Part shown: in pieces, positions 7,318 through 16,804 of the stretch
How positions within the stretch are numbered: position 1 is the stretch's first letter
How the letters are laid out: every line of letters begins with the position of its first letter
Source: RYN-230 sp963834515
Lineage (GTDB): Bacteria; Actinomycetota; Actinomycetes; Streptosporangiales; Streptosporangiaceae
Length of the DNA: 64,000 nucleotides
Direction: 5' to 3'
NCBI GenBank assembly: GCA_963834515.1
Contig: CAWICB010000001.1
Span: 62,001 to 126,000 of the forward strand
The notes under the pieces: generated by a model
What the model was told of the DNA's origin: nothing
The model's database searches: none
Seen by the model: the letters and a program-made list of their open reading frames with translations, nothing else
Translations under genes and position numbers: made by a program

Positions 7318-8366
7318 ATGGCAGCCACACCTGCGGTACCGGAAGGGGGGGCGGCCCAGCCGCCCCCCCGCCCGGGGGACTCCGCTTTCCGGCGCTGGTG
7401 GGGTGGCGGTCACTTCATCCGCTGGCTCGGCTTCGGGGGGGCCTGGATCCCCACGCTGATGCTGGGCTTCATCCTGGTGATCCTGTTCGTCAAGGCATGG
7501 CCCGCGATCCAGATCAACGGGTTGGACTTCTTCACCAAGAGCGTCTGGAATACCGGCAACCAGTACGGCAAATCGGTCACCTCGCACGGCATCACCTACA
7601 TCTCGGGCCAGGAATACGGGGCGGTACCGCAGATCGTCGGCACGCTGGAGACCTCGCTGATCGCGCTGATCATCGCCGTGCCGGTGTCGATCGGCGCGGC
7701 GCTGGTGGTGGTCGAACGGCTGCCCCGGCGGCTGGCCAGCGTGATCGGGGGCTTCCTGGAACTGCTGGCCGGCATCCCGAGCGTCGTGATCGGCCTATGG
7801 GGAGTGCTGACGTTCGGGCCGTTCATCGCCAAGTACATCGCCCCGGCGCTGACCCACATCCCGATCCCGTTCTTCCAGGGCAACGTCGGGCACGGCCAGG
7901 GACTGCTGGTCTCCGGCCTGGTGCTGGCCGTCATGGTGATCCCGATCACCGCCTCCACCTCCCGTGACCTGATCCGCGGGGTGCCCATCCTGCCCCGTGA
8001 AGGCGCATCGGCGCTCGGCATGTCCGACGCCGAGACGGCCCGCAAGGTCACGCTGCCCTGGGTCGGGGCCTGATCGGCGCGGTGGTACTCGGCATGGCCC
8101 GGGCGCTGGGCGAGACGATCGCCGTGGCCATGGTCTGCGGCGTCGCCCTCGGCACGGTGGCCACCAACCTGTACGCAGCCATGATCACGATCGCGGCCAA
8201 CATCGTGCAGAATCTCGACACCGTGATCACCGACCAGCTGGGCGTGCGTACCTACGCTGAACTGGCCCTGGTGCTGCTGATCATCACGCTCGCGACCAAC
8301 GTGGTGGCCCGGTTGCTGGTCCGCCGCGTGTCCGGGACCGCGCTGCCGGTCGGAAGGGGGCTGTGA
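7318..8366 (+). CDS. pstC: phosphate ABC transporter permease PstC (frameshifted)
   Basis: An inner-membrane permease subunit. The first part (7318-8073) ends VTLPWVGA at a premature TGA; the frame starting near 8070 continues LIGAVVLGMARALGETIAVAM to 8366. Together they make a normal PstC of about 349 residues with six membrane segments and the EGASALGMSDAETARKVTLP coupling loop that contacts PstB. One base (probably a G or C in GGGGCC) is missing near 8068. The gene sits between intact pstS and pstA, so a sequence error is more likely than a true mutation. Confidence 0.92.
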
Positions 8367-8370
8367 AGCC

Positions 8371-9306
8371 ATGAGCAGCCTGGGCAGCCTGGGCAGTACC
8401 TCGCCCGCGGCGCCGCCGACCGGCCCGACCGTGGGCGGCTACCGGCACACGGCCGGCCTGCCGCACGTGCCGGTGAGCAGGAAAATCTGGAATGCGGTCT
8501 TCTGGGCCCTCTGCTTCGTGGGCCTGGCCGCGATCGTCGTGCCGCTGGTGTGGCTGGCAGGCGGCATCATCGTCCGGGCCGTGCCGCACTGGCAGTGGAG
8601 CGTGCTCACCACGAACACCACGGGCACCGGCGGCGGCCTGAAGCAGGCCATCCTGGGCACGCTGTACATCACGCTGGGCGTGGTGATCATCGGTGGCGGC
8701 GTCAGCGTGCTCACCGGCCTGTACCTGGCCGAGTTCGCCACCGGCCGGCACCGTGGTCTGCTGCGCGGCGGCTACGAGGTACTGGCCGGGATCCCGTCGA
8801 TCGTGATGGGCTACGTCGGTTTCATCGCGCTGGTGATCGGCTTGCACATGGGCTTCGGCCTGCTGCCCGCGGTGCTCGTGCTCTCGGTGATCGTCATCCC
8901 GTACCTGACCAAGGCCACGGAAACGTCGCTGTCCCAGGTGCCGAGCTCCTACCGGGAAGGCGCCGAGGCGCTCGGCCTGCCGGTCACCTGGACGCTGCGC
9001 AGGATCGTGCTGAAGTCGGCGCTGCCGGGGATCGTCACCGGCCTGCTGGTCGCGATCGCGATCTCGATCAGCGAGACCGCGCCGCTGCTGCTCACCGCGG
9101 GCTGGTCCTTCTTCGACCCGACCAGGCACGTCACCAACTCGCCGGTCGCGTTCCTCACCTATCCGGTCTGGACGTACTACGCATCGCCGTACCAGGCGCA
9201 GCAGTACCTGGCCTACGACGCAGCCCTGCTGCTGTTCGTCCTGGTCCTCATCGTCATCGTGCTGGGCCGGGTAGTGGTCGCGATGTCCCGGCGACATGCG
9301 GAATGA
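8371..9306 (+). CDS. pstA: phosphate ABC transporter permease PstA
   Basis: The second permease subunit, 311 residues. It has six membrane segments beginning with IWNAVFWALCFVGLAAIVVP, and the coupling loop EGAEALGLPVTWTLRRIVLKSALPG with the flanking GIVTGLLVAIAISISETAPLLL typical of PstA. An N-terminal Ser/Pro/Gly-rich tail of about 35 residues precedes the first segment. The gene starts four bases after the pstC stop and its stop overlaps the start of the GntR-type regulator, so all are on one message. Confidence 0.94.
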   Translation: MSSLGSLGSTSPAAPPTGPTVGGYRHTAGLPHVPVSRKIWNAVFWALCFVGLAAIVVPLVWLAGGIIVRAVPHWQWSVLTTNTTGTGGGLKQAILGTLYITLGVVIIGGGVSVLTGLYLAEFATGRHRGLLRGGYEVLAGIPSIVMGYVGFIALVIGLHMGFGLLPAVLVLSVIVIPYLTKATETSLSQVPSSYREGAEALGLPVTWTLRRIVLKSALPGIVTGLLVAIAISISETAPLLLTAGWSFFDPTRHVTNSPVAFLTYPVWTYYASPYQAQQYLAYDAALLLFVLVLIVIVLGRVVVAMSRRHAE

Positions 9307-10115
9307 CGGAACTCCGCGGAGAGAGGGACGGCCGGGCGCTCGCTGCCGACCGGCCGCTCTCCGCGAGCGTGCTCGCCGACCGGATGGCCGCCGCGCTGCT
9401 GCATCATGAGCCGGGCTGGCGGCTGCCCCGGCTGACCGCGCTGGCCCGCCGCTACAACGTGACCACCGCGGAAGTCGAGGCGGCCATCGACCTGCTGGCC
9501 GCCCGGCACCTGCTGACCAAGCTGCCGGACGGGCAGGTGTTCCGGGCCAGCCCGGCGGAGTACCGGGTCGCCCTCGAGGGCGTGCCCGGCTTCGCCACCC
9601 AGGTCGACCCGATGGGCGGCGAGCTGGTCTGCAAGAGCCGCACGATCGCCAAGCGGCGGGCGGCCGAGGACGTAGCCCGCGCGCTGGGCGCGCCGCCCGG
9701 CGAGGAACTGCTCGGCATCCGCTGCGTGTGGACGGTGGGCGGCGAGCCCGCCGCGTTCTCGGTGAGCTACCTGCCCCCCCAGCTGGAGGCGCTGGTCAGC
9801 GAGTTCGCCGCGGCCGGCTCGCCTACCGGGCCGCCGCCGCACTACGGCCGCCCGTGCGCCTTCCAGGTCGACTTCGCCCCGCCCGCGCCGTCGGTGGCGC
9901 GCACGCTGCGGCTCGCGCCCGGCGAACCGGCCGCCACTGTGACGGTCCGGTTCGAGGACGCCGCCCGGCGCAAGGTGATCGCGCTGACCGTGGCCGTGCT
10001 GCGGCCCGACCTGTTCCGGATCGTGGTCGAGTCGCCGGGCATCCCGGCCCCCACGGTCAGCCCGGAGGGTCCGCCCGGATCCTGGACACTCGCGGTGCAG
10101 GACTGGCAACCTTGA
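9303..10115 (+). CDS. GntR/HutC-type transcriptional regulator
   Basis: A 270-residue protein whose first 70 residues form a winged helix (LADRMAAALLHHEPGWRLPRLTALARRYNVTTAEVEAAIDLLAARHLL), followed by a UTRA-like effector domain (LGIRCVWTVGGEPAAFSVSYLP). GntR/HutC regulators bind a small ligand in the UTRA domain. The ATG overlaps the pstA stop, so it is made with the phosphate transporter; a role in tuning the pst operon or the genes just downstream is possible but not shown. phoU, common at this place, is absent. Confidence 0.75.
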   Translation: MTELRGERDGRALAADRPLSASVLADRMAAALLHHEPGWRLPRLTALARRYNVTTAEVEAAIDLLAARHLLTKLPDGQVFRASPAEYRVALEGVPGFATQVDPMGGELVCKSRTIAKRRAAEDVARALGAPPGEELLGIRCVWTVGGEPAAFSVSYLPPQLEALVSEFAAAGSPTGPPPHYGRPCAFQVDFAPPAPSVARTLRLAPGEPAATVTVRFEDAARRKVIALTVAVLRPDLFRIVVESPGIPAPTVSPEGPPGSWTLAVQDWQP

Positions 10116-10121
10116 CCCGAG

Positions 10122-11814
10122 ATGCGTGCTCCTGTAACGACTTCAGCACCCTACGTAGTAGACCGCGAGCCGCGGCGGCCCCGGTACCTGATCCCGAGGG
10201 ACACCCCGCGACGCGGTGAGGCCGTCGCGGCGCTGACCGTGCTCGGGATCGTGACGCACTTACTGCTGGCCCAGCTCACCCTGGTACTGGCGGCCGGGTT
10301 AGGCCTGGCCGGCCGGGCCACCCGGTGGCGCCCGGGATGGCTGGCCGTGCCCGCCCTGGTCGGCCTGGCCTGGCTGCTGGCGACCGGTCCCCGGGCCGCG
10401 CTGGCCGGGTTCACCGAAGGCCCCCGCCAGGTCCTCGGTTACCTGGCCGGGGCGGCCGCCAGCCCGGCCCGGCTGCGGCACCTCGGCCCGGCCTACGCCG
10501 GGCTGGCCCGCTGGCTGCCCAGGCAGGCACCGCTGGCCCTGCTGGCCGCGACGGCCGAGGCGGCGGTGGCCTCCTGGCTGCGCTGGCTGCATGCGGCCGG
10601 GGCCGCGTTACCGCCAGCCCGCCCGGGCCCCGTCGCGCTGGCCAGGCGGCAGTACGCGATATGGAGCGTTAGGCATGGTGGGGTGGCCGGGCGGGCGGGT
10701 GCGGTGCTCGGCGTGGACTGGCCGGCCGGGCGGCCCGCCGAGGTGCCCTGGCGCGCGGCGGAAGGCGGCGTGCTGGTGGCCGGGACGGCCGCGGGCGACG
10801 TGGCCGCGGCCGGATTCCAGTTCGTGCACGCGGCCATCCGGCGCCGCAAGCCGGTGTTCGTGGTGGACCTGGCCGGGCACCCCGGGCCTGGCCGCTGCGC
10901 TGGGCGCGGTGTGCGCGGGCACCGGCGCGCCGCTGCATGTGCTCGGGTCGGCCGGCCAGAGCTGTTACGAGCCGTGGCGCGGCAGCCCCCGGGCCCGGCA
11001 GGCCGCCCTGCTGCTGGGCATGATCGACTGGACGGCGGTGCCCGGCCCGGTCCGGCGGACGGGCACGGCCTACCTGACCGACCTGCTGGCGGTGGCGGCC
11101 GCCGCGCCCGCCGGCCCGCGGGTTCCGGTGCTGGATGACGTGGTGTCCCTGCTCAGCCCGGGCGCGCTGCGGGCCCGGCTGGGCCAGGTGCCGCCGTATC
11201 ACCCGCGCCGCACGCGGCTGGCCGAACGGGTCCTGGTGTCGGCCAGCCTGCTCGACGCGGACCCGGCCGCGGGCGCGTTCCTGGCCGCTGAGCTGGCCGG
11301 GCTGCGCGCGTCGCCGCTGGGCCGCTGGCTGCGCCCGGCCCAGCCCGGCCAGGACCAGATCAGCCTGGCCGCGGTGCTGCGCGACCGGGCGGTGGTGCTG
11401 TTCTCCCTGGGCCCGCCGCAGCCAGCCCGGGCTGCGTGGATGATGGCCAGGCTGGCCGCGCTAGATGTCACGGCCGTGTTCGCCGAGTCGGCGCGGTACC
11501 GGATTGGCGGGGACGGGCTGGCCTGGTTCACCCGCGCCGGTGGACTGGCCGGCCCGGTACTGGACGGCCTGCTCCGCACGGGCCGCCAGGCCGGGCTGGC
11601 CACCGTGCTGGGCGCCGCGTCGGCCGGCCCAGCTGAGCAGCTCGCGCCGCTGGCTGATGTGCTGGTCGTCCAGGAGCCGGAGCTGGCCGGCCAGCTGGGC
11701 CTGCCCGGGCCGGCCGGGCCCGGCCAGTTCGTGCTGGCCGTCCGGGACGGGCCGGGCAGCCAGCCCCGGACGGCCTGCCGGTTCTGCCGGTTCGTGACCG
11801 GGGGAGTGCGGTGA
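10122..11814 (+). CDS. VirD4/TraG-like membrane protein A, P-loop not evident (frameshifted)
   Basis: A protein of about 564 residues once a one-base insertion near 10885 is corrected. Two hydrophobic segments lie at about residues 35-95, then a globular domain. GGVLVAGTAAGDVAAAGF followed by KPVFVVDLAGHPGLAAALG lines up with the nucleotide-binding start of conjugative coupling ATPases, but the GxxGxGK[ST] loop is missing, and VVLFSLG is the best candidate for a strand-3-like element. The C-terminal part (ADVLVVQEPELAGQLGL) resembles the last strands of TraG. It overlaps the next large gene. In Streptomyces, membrane ATP-binding proteins also lie near pst; equivalence is inferred from position only. 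Confidence 0.6.
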
Positions 11815-14291
11815 CCGGGCCCGCGCCCGATGCCCGCCGGATCTACCTGGGCTGGGAGTACGCCCTGGTGCACCCGCACCCGGGCGCGCCGCCGCCGCGC
11901 CCGGTGCCACCCGGGCCGGAGCAGGTCAACCCGGGCTGGCTGGCCGCGCAGCAGCGTGAGGAACGGCGGCTCAGCCTGCCGCTGCGCCTCGGCGGCAGGG
12001 CGAGTCTGGGGCTGGCCGGGCTGACCGCCGGGCTGGGCATGCTCGGCGTGCTCAGGCCCGCGCTGACTGCGGTGGGCCTCACCGGCTGCCTGCTGCTGGC
12101 CGCCTGGTGTGCCCGCGGCGTGTGGCGTGGCCGCCTGGACCTGCACGCCCGGGTGGACCGGGAGGAGCAGCGGGTGGCGCGGGCCCGCGCGGTCCAGCAG
12201 GGCCGGCTGCAGGGCTGGCAGCAGGAGCATGCGCTCGCGTTCCGCAACTGGCAGGCCCGCGGGCAGGCGTTCCAGGCCCAGGCACACTGGCATGGGGTGG
12301 CGCTGCCCGCTGAGATCGACCGGGTGGATGTGGCCGGCGGCACGCTGGCCGGCTGGTCGGCCCTGCTGACCATGCTGGCCGGGCTGCGGCTGGCCGCGGG
12401 CGGCGAGGTCACCGTGCTCGACCTGGCCGACGGCGCGGCGGCCCAGGACCTGCTGGCCATTGCCCGCGGCACCGGCACCGACCCGCTGGTCTGGGTGCTG
12501 CCCGCCGACCTGCCCCGGCTGGAGCTGGGCCGGGGCCTGCCCCGTCACGCTCTGGCCGACGTGCTGGCCGTGGCCGCGTCGGCAGGCGGTGACCCGGCCA
12601 CCCCGCCGGACCCGTCCGGGCTGGCCCAGGACACCGCCATCCTGGAGCGCGTGGCCACGATCCTCGGCGATCAGCCCAGCCCCGGCGAGCTGCTGGCCGG
12701 CCTGCGCGTGCTGGCCCAGGCCGGTGACCAGCGGGAGGACATCAGGGCGGGCCTGATCAGCGAGGCCCAGGCCGAGGCGATCGCCGGGCTGTACGGGCGG
12801 GCGGCGGCGGACCGGGTCGTGGAACGGGCGCTGGCCCTGGAGGCCCGGCTGCGCACGCTGGCCGATCTCGGCTCGTCCCCGGTCCCGCTGCCGCCGAGCC
12901 GGCTGCGGGTAGTGGCGGTGGGTGCTGCGGCCGGCCTGGCCGGCGGCCAGGTGCTCGGCAGCTACCTGGCCGGCGCGCTGACCTGCCTGCTCCGCGGGCC
13001 GCGGGCGCCGGGACCGCGGTGGCAGCACACTGTGCTGGTCAGTGGGGCCGAGACACTGTGCGACGCGGTGCTGGACCGGCTGAGCGCCGCGTGCGAGACG
13101 GCCGGCACTGGCCTGGTGCTGGCCTACCGGACACTTCCGCCGCACACCAGGGCGCGGCTGGGCCGGGGCAATGCGGCGGTCGCGTTCATGCGGCTGGGCA
13201 ATGCCGACGACGCCCGGGCGGCCAGCGAGCAGATCGGCACCGAGCACCGGTTTGTGGTGGCGCAGCTCACCGACACGGTGGGGAGTTCGGTCACGGACAC
13301 CGCCGGGCAGGCGTATACCAGCACGGTCGGCGCGGCGTCCACCGCCGCGGTGTCCCGGTCGGCCAGCCAGACCAGCGGGCAGAGCGGCGGGCACGGCCGG
13401 AGCTGGGCTGGGCTGTCCGCGTTCGCGGCGCGGACCGCGTCGGCGCACGGCGAGACCAGCTACTCGGCCGGGACCAGCGACTCGGTCTCGCTGACCGAGG
13501 GGATCAACCGGGGGACGGCGTGGGGCGTGCAGACCGCGCTGGCCGTGGGGGCGAACAGCTCACTGGCCCGGTCCAGCCAGCGGTCCCGGGAATTCCTGGT
13601 CGAGCAGCATGAACTGCAGCAGCTTCCGCCCAGCGCGGTGATCGTCAGTTACGCCGGGCCGGCCGGACGGCGGGTGGTGCTGGCCGACGCCAACCCCGGC
13701 ATCCTGGGGCTGCCCACTGCGACGCTGAGCACGCTCGATGAGGACATCCAGGCGGCGCGGCGGACCGGCCAGACGGCATGGCGGACCGGCCAGGCGGCGC
13801 GGCCGGCCGGGCAGGCGGCGCGGCGGGCCGGGCAGGCGGCGCAGGCGGCGCGGCGGGCCGGGCAGGCGCCGGCTGGTCAGGCGCGGGCCGGCCAGGCGGT
13901 ACGGCGACCTGGCCAGGAGCCGGCCGGGCCCGCGGAGACGCCAGTGGTTCCGGATGCTCGGCCGGCCCCGGCATGGCCAGGAGCCAGCCAGGACGGCGCT
14001 GGGTGGGAGCGGGCGGACGACCCGGGGGTGTGGGCGCCGCCGCGAACATTCGGCCAGGCCGCGCTGCCGCCTGCCGCTGAGCCGTCCTGGGCGGGGCCGG
14101 TGCCGCCGAACCGCGGCGACTTCACTGCGGCGCTACCCGGCAGGCTGGACGACGGCGAGCCGGACGACGGCGAGCCGGACGACCGCGAGCCGGACGACCG
14201 CGGGCCGGACGACCGCGAGCCGGACGACCGCGGGCCGCTGACCTTGGAGCCGCTGCCCGAGCCACTGGACCGCTGGCCGGACCCGGGCTGA
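11811..14291 (+). CDS. VirD4/TraG-like membrane protein B with Ser-rich insert and repeat tail
   Basis: An 826-residue protein that overlaps gene A by four bases. Two hydrophobic segments lie at about residues 60-105. The middle has coupling-protein features without a P-loop (LRVVAVGAAAGLAGGQVLG). FMRLGNADDARAASEQIGTEH (about 460-480) resembles the C-terminal motif of TraG/VirD4. It is interrupted by a Ser/Thr/Gly-rich segment (about 490-590), after which REFLVEQHELQQLPPSAVIV resumes the fold. The last 180 residues are low complexity: Ala-Gly-Gln repeats, then an acidic Asp-rich repeat. Membrane coupling or pumping without its own ATPase is possible; function is unknown. Confidence 0.6.
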   Translation: MTGPAPDARRIYLGWEYALVHPHPGAPPPRPVPPGPEQVNPGWLAAQQREERRLSLPLRLGGRASLGLAGLTAGLGMLGVLRPALTAVGLTGCLLLAAWCARGVWRGRLDLHARVDREEQRVARARAVQQGRLQGWQQEHALAFRNWQARGQAFQAQAHWHGVALPAEIDRVDVAGGTLAGWSALLTMLAGLRLAAGGEVTVLDLADGAAAQDLLAIARGTGTDPLVWVLPADLPRLELGRGLPRHALADVLAVAASAGGDPATPPDPSGLAQDTAILERVATILGDQPSPGELLAGLRVLAQAGDQREDIRAGLISEAQAEAIAGLYGRAAADRVVERALALEARLRTLADLGSSPVPLPPSRLRVVAVGAAAGLAGGQVLGSYLAGALTCLLRGPRAPGPRWQHTVLVSGAETLCDAVLDRLSAACETAGTGLVLAYRTLPPHTRARLGRGNAAVAFMRLGNADDARAASEQIGTEHRFVVAQLTDTVGSSVTDTAGQAYTSTVGAASTAAVSRSASQTSGQSGGHGRSWAGLSAFAARTASAHGETSYSAGTSDSVSLTEGINRGTAWGVQTALAVGANSSLARSSQRSREFLVEQHELQQLPPSAVIVSYAGPAGRRVVLADANPGILGLPTATLSTLDEDIQAARRTGQTAWRTGQAARPAGQAARRAGQAAQAARRAGQAPAGQARAGQAVRRPGQEPAGPAETPVVPDARPAPAWPGASQDGAGWERADDPGVWAPPRTFGQAALPPAAEPSWAGPVPPNRGDFTAALPGRLDDGEPDDGEPDDREPDDRGPDDREPDDRGPLTLEPLPEPLDRWPDPG
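13752..13917 (+). repeat. degenerate 21-bp tandem repeats (Ala-Arg-Arg-x-Gly-Gln)
   Basis: Imperfect 15-21 bp units encode runs such as ARRTGQT, AWRTGQA, ARPAGQA and ARRAGQA in the tail of VirD4-like protein B. Such repeats expand and shrink by slippage. Confidence 0.75.
14151..14237 (+). repeat. 15-bp tandem repeat, nearly six copies
   Basis: GACGGCGAGCCGGAC and close variants are repeated with an exact 15-bp period, encoding (DDGEP/DDREP/DDRGP)n. The acidic repeat is at the C-terminus of VirD4-like protein B. Confidence 0.9.
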
Positions 14292-14364
14292 CCGGCCCGC
14301 TGCGGGGGTGAGGTCGCTCACGGGCTGGGGACTCCCACGGGCTGGGGCCCTTAAACGCGGACAC

Positions 14365-14389
14365 GGCGGGAGTCACCGTGACTCCCGCC
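14365..14389. terminator. terminator-like hairpin between convergent genes
   Basis: GGCGGGAGTCAC and GTGACTCCCGCC are perfect 12-bp arms around one base. It lies 74 bases after VirD4-like protein B and before the convergent small membrane gene, so it can serve both directions. The rest of 14292-14497 shows no gene. Confidence 0.75.
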
Positions 14390-14497
14390 GCGCTGGGTCT
14401 TGTCCAGTTGTCGTGCTCCGCAGAGGTGGTACCGGAGCGGGTTGCCGGGCCGTCGCGCCCTGGGCGGACCTGGGCCGGGCGCAGCCGACCGAACCGG

Positions 14498-14782
14498 TCA
14501 GGCCGGGACACGATCGCGCTGGTCGGCCGTCTCGTGGCGGCGAACGGTACGTCGCGGGGTAGCGTGCACCCGCCCGGGCACCGCGGTGTGCGCGGCAACG
14601 TGCTGGCGGGCATTCGCGGGGCTAGCCGTCCGGTACGCGGGGACGGTCTTGGTGCTGGACGCAGCCGCGCTGTATTGCGGGGCCTTGTCCGGGCGCCTGA
14701 ACGTCAGCCACAGCGGGATGCCGATCATCGCAGCGAAGATCAGGAAGGCAAGGGGGAAGTTGGCCAGGACGAGGGCGGTCAC
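14498..14782 (-). CDS. small single-pass membrane protein
   Basis: A 94-residue protein with one strong membrane segment at the start (TALVLANFPLAFLIFAAMIG) followed by IPLWLTFRRPDKAPQYSAA and a basic, Ala/Arg-rich tail. The N-terminal 40 residues look like a conserved small membrane protein of actinobacteria of unknown role; the tail may be less conserved. The GTG at 14782 has a fair ribosome site (GGAGTGAT). Function unknown. Confidence 0.6.
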   Translation of the reverse strand: MTALVLANFPLAFLIFAAMIGIPLWLTFRRPDKAPQYSAAASSTKTVPAYRTASPANARQHVAAHTAVPGRVHATPRRTVRRHETADQRDRVPA

Positions 14783-15040
14783 GGGATCACTCCTTATCTG
14801 CTCTCCGGCGGGGGCCCCGCCGGATTTCTTATGCCTTCAGGTTGCCTCCCGGGCTTCTTCCAGCCGTGTGTGCAGCTTCTGAGCTTCTTCTGAACGCATA
14901 CGGCAGTCAGTCCGATGACGTAGACCAGCACTGAGAATGACTTTTTCGCACTTATGATCGTTTAGGGCGCATCCATATTGTCGGTAGTCGCCCGTAGCAT
15001 CGATAGTGTGCAGCGATGCTGAGCGAGGGAGGTGACTCTC

Positions 15041-16753
15041 GTGACCGACGGACCGCCGTCGTCATCAGAGCTGCCCCAGCCTGGCCGCGAAGACCGGCCT
15101 GGCCAGGGGTTTGCTTCCGGGGGAGCTGCAGACGTGATGGCCCCGGGCCCGCAGCTGGCCAAGCTCGCCGATGAGGTCTGGCAAAACGGCCTGGACGCCC
15201 TGTCCGACGATGAGCTCATCGGTGTGCTGCGTGCGGCGCGGCGGCTGGCTTCCCGTGCCGCGGCACTTGAACTGACCGCGGTGGCGGACCTGGTTGCCCG
15301 GCGCCAGGGTCAGGCCGGAGGGCTGGACGATGCCGCTCCCGGGGAGCACGTGGATGCGGAGGTTGGCGCGGCGCTGACGCTGACCCGGAACGCAGCCGCC
15401 CACCTGCAGGACTTGGCCCGCGGTGTGATCCGGCTTCCCGGTGTAATCGCTGCGCTGTCCTGCGGGAGGATTGACCAGCAGAAGGCCGCAGTGATTGCCA
15501 CCGAGACGGCTGCCCTGGACGATGTGGGGGCCGCCGCGGTCGCCGCCGTAGTAATCCGCGACGCGCCGGGCCAGACAACCGGGCAGCTGCGCGCTGCAGT
15601 CCGCATGTACGTCCTGTTCCTGGACCCTGATGCAGTCCGGCGGCGTAAGGAAGACGCGCAGCAGCAGGCCCGGGTGGAGCTGTGGTCCGAGCCAGCCGGC
15701 ACTTGTGCGCTGGCCGGCCGGGATCTGCCTCCCGCGTTTGCGCTGGCCGCCGATAAGCACCTGTCCGCGGCAGCCCGCTGGTTAAGGACGCATGGCGCGG
15801 AGGGCACATTGGGTCAGCTGCGGGCGCGTGCTTACCTGACCCTGCTCACTGGCCAGCGCCTGGACATCCTGCTCCCCGCCGCCCGCGGATCCACCACCAC
15901 GGCACGGACTGGCAATTCCGATCCGGCTACCTCCGGGGCTGACTGTCCCGGGTTAGGTGACCTCGGGACGCCGACTCTAGCTGGGTCGGTGAATCTGACG
16001 CTTCCGTTGGCGACCTGGCTGGGCTGGGCGCAATCCCCAGGTCTGGTGGCTGGATTCGGTCCGGTGGACGCCGACGACTCCCGGGTCGTGGCCGCCATGC
16101 TAGCCAGGCACCCAGCCACTCGATGGTGCCTGACCCTCACCGATTCGGCGGGGCGTCCGCTCGCCCATGGTTGTGCCCGCGCCAGTCCCGGATCTCCTCG
16201 CAGGTGGGCGTCCGGGAACAGCGGCCCGCCCGGGAGCACCGGCCCGCCCGGGAGCACCGGGCCGCCCGGGAGCACCGGCCCGCCCGGGCGAGGCGCTGGA
16301 CCGTCACCTCGAGCCGGGTCAGCCCCGGCGGTCGGCGCTCCCCAGCGAGGTAGTGGATCGCCTCCGCCCGATGAGCGGCTCGAACTGGGCATTACCGGGT
16401 GGCTTGCCGCGCTCGACCCGGTGCCCATGGTCGGTAGCCCGTGTGACCACACCTGGGCCAGCCCCGGCTACCGGCCAGCCAGGCGGCTGGCTCACCTGAC
16501 GACGATCCGCAACTCCACCTGCACCCAACCCGGCTGTCGGTATCCAGCCAGCCGGTGCGACCTCGACCACACCATCCCGTATCAGCAGGGCGGCCCGACC
16601 TGCCTGTGCAACCTCGGTCCGCGCTGCCGTTGCCACCACCGGATCAAGCAAGCAACGGGCTGGACGGTCACTCAGCCGGTTCCCGGTACGTTCATCACGA
16701 CCACGCCCGCGGGCCGCCGCTACACCACAACCCCCGCCCGGTACCCGATATGA
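15041..16753 (+). CDS. DUF222 / HNH endonuclease family protein
   Basis: A protein of 570 residues with an N-terminal DUF222 helical region (LSDDELIGVLRAARRLASRAAALELTAVADLVARR; DQQKAAVIATETAAL) and a C-terminal HNH module (CTQPGCRYPASRCDLDHTIPY, then CLCNLGPRCRCHHRIKQ) with paired cysteines around the D-H and final H. This is the 13E12-repeat type of protein, present in many diverged copies in actinobacteria and often linked with mobile DNA. A collagen-like GPPGST repeat lies in the linker. GTG 15041 is chosen because GAGGGAGG precedes it by 8 bases; GTG 15032 is also in frame. Biological role unknown. Confidence 0.88.
   Translation: MTDGPPSSSELPQPGREDRPGQGFASGGAADVMAPGPQLAKLADEVWQNGLDALSDDELIGVLRAARRLASRAAALELTAVADLVARRQGQAGGLDDAAPGEHVDAEVGAALTLTRNAAAHLQDLARGVIRLPGVIAALSCGRIDQQKAAVIATETAALDDVGAAAVAAVVIRDAPGQTTGQLRAAVRMYVLFLDPDAVRRRKEDAQQQARVELWSEPAGTCALAGRDLPPAFALAADKHLSAAARWLRTHGAEGTLGQLRARAYLTLLTGQRLDILLPAARGSTTTARTGNSDPATSGADCPGLGDLGTPTLAGSVNLTLPLATWLGWAQSPGLVAGFGPVDADDSRVVAAMLARHPATRWCLTLTDSAGRPLAHGCARASPGSPRRWASGNSGPPGSTGPPGSTGPPGSTGPPGRGAGPSPRAGSAPAVGAPQRGSGSPPPDERLELGITGWLAALDPVPMVGSPCDHTWASPGYRPARRLAHLTTIRNSTCTQPGCRYPASRCDLDHTIPYQQGGPTCLCNLGPRCRCHHRIKQATGWTVTQPVPGTFITTTPAGRRYTTTPARYPI
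16223..16288 (+). repeat. 18-bp tandem repeat (Gly-Pro-Pro-Gly-Ser-Thr)
   Basis: Three full copies and one partial copy of an 18-bp unit (ggcccgcccgggagcacc) inside the HNH-protein gene give a collagen-like linker. Confidence 0.9.
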
Positions 16754-16804
16754 GAGCCGGTGACTGGCCCACTTGGTTAACCGAGCCGGTCCGGGGAGGC
16801 CCGG

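Noticed and set aside
8550..9302. Extended start for the GntR-type regulator reading back through pstA
   Set aside because: The upstream part is a shadow frame of pstA; the ATG at 9303 overlapping the pstA stop gives a normal regulator.
11199..13448. 749-codon minus-strand open frame
   Set aside because: It is antisense to the VirD4-like genes, has no ribosome site and gives Gln/Arg/Pro-rich sequence without family features.
14308..14893. Plus-strand frames in the gap after the VirD4-like module
   Set aside because: They overlap the terminator-like hairpin and run antisense to the small membrane gene, and show no conserved features.
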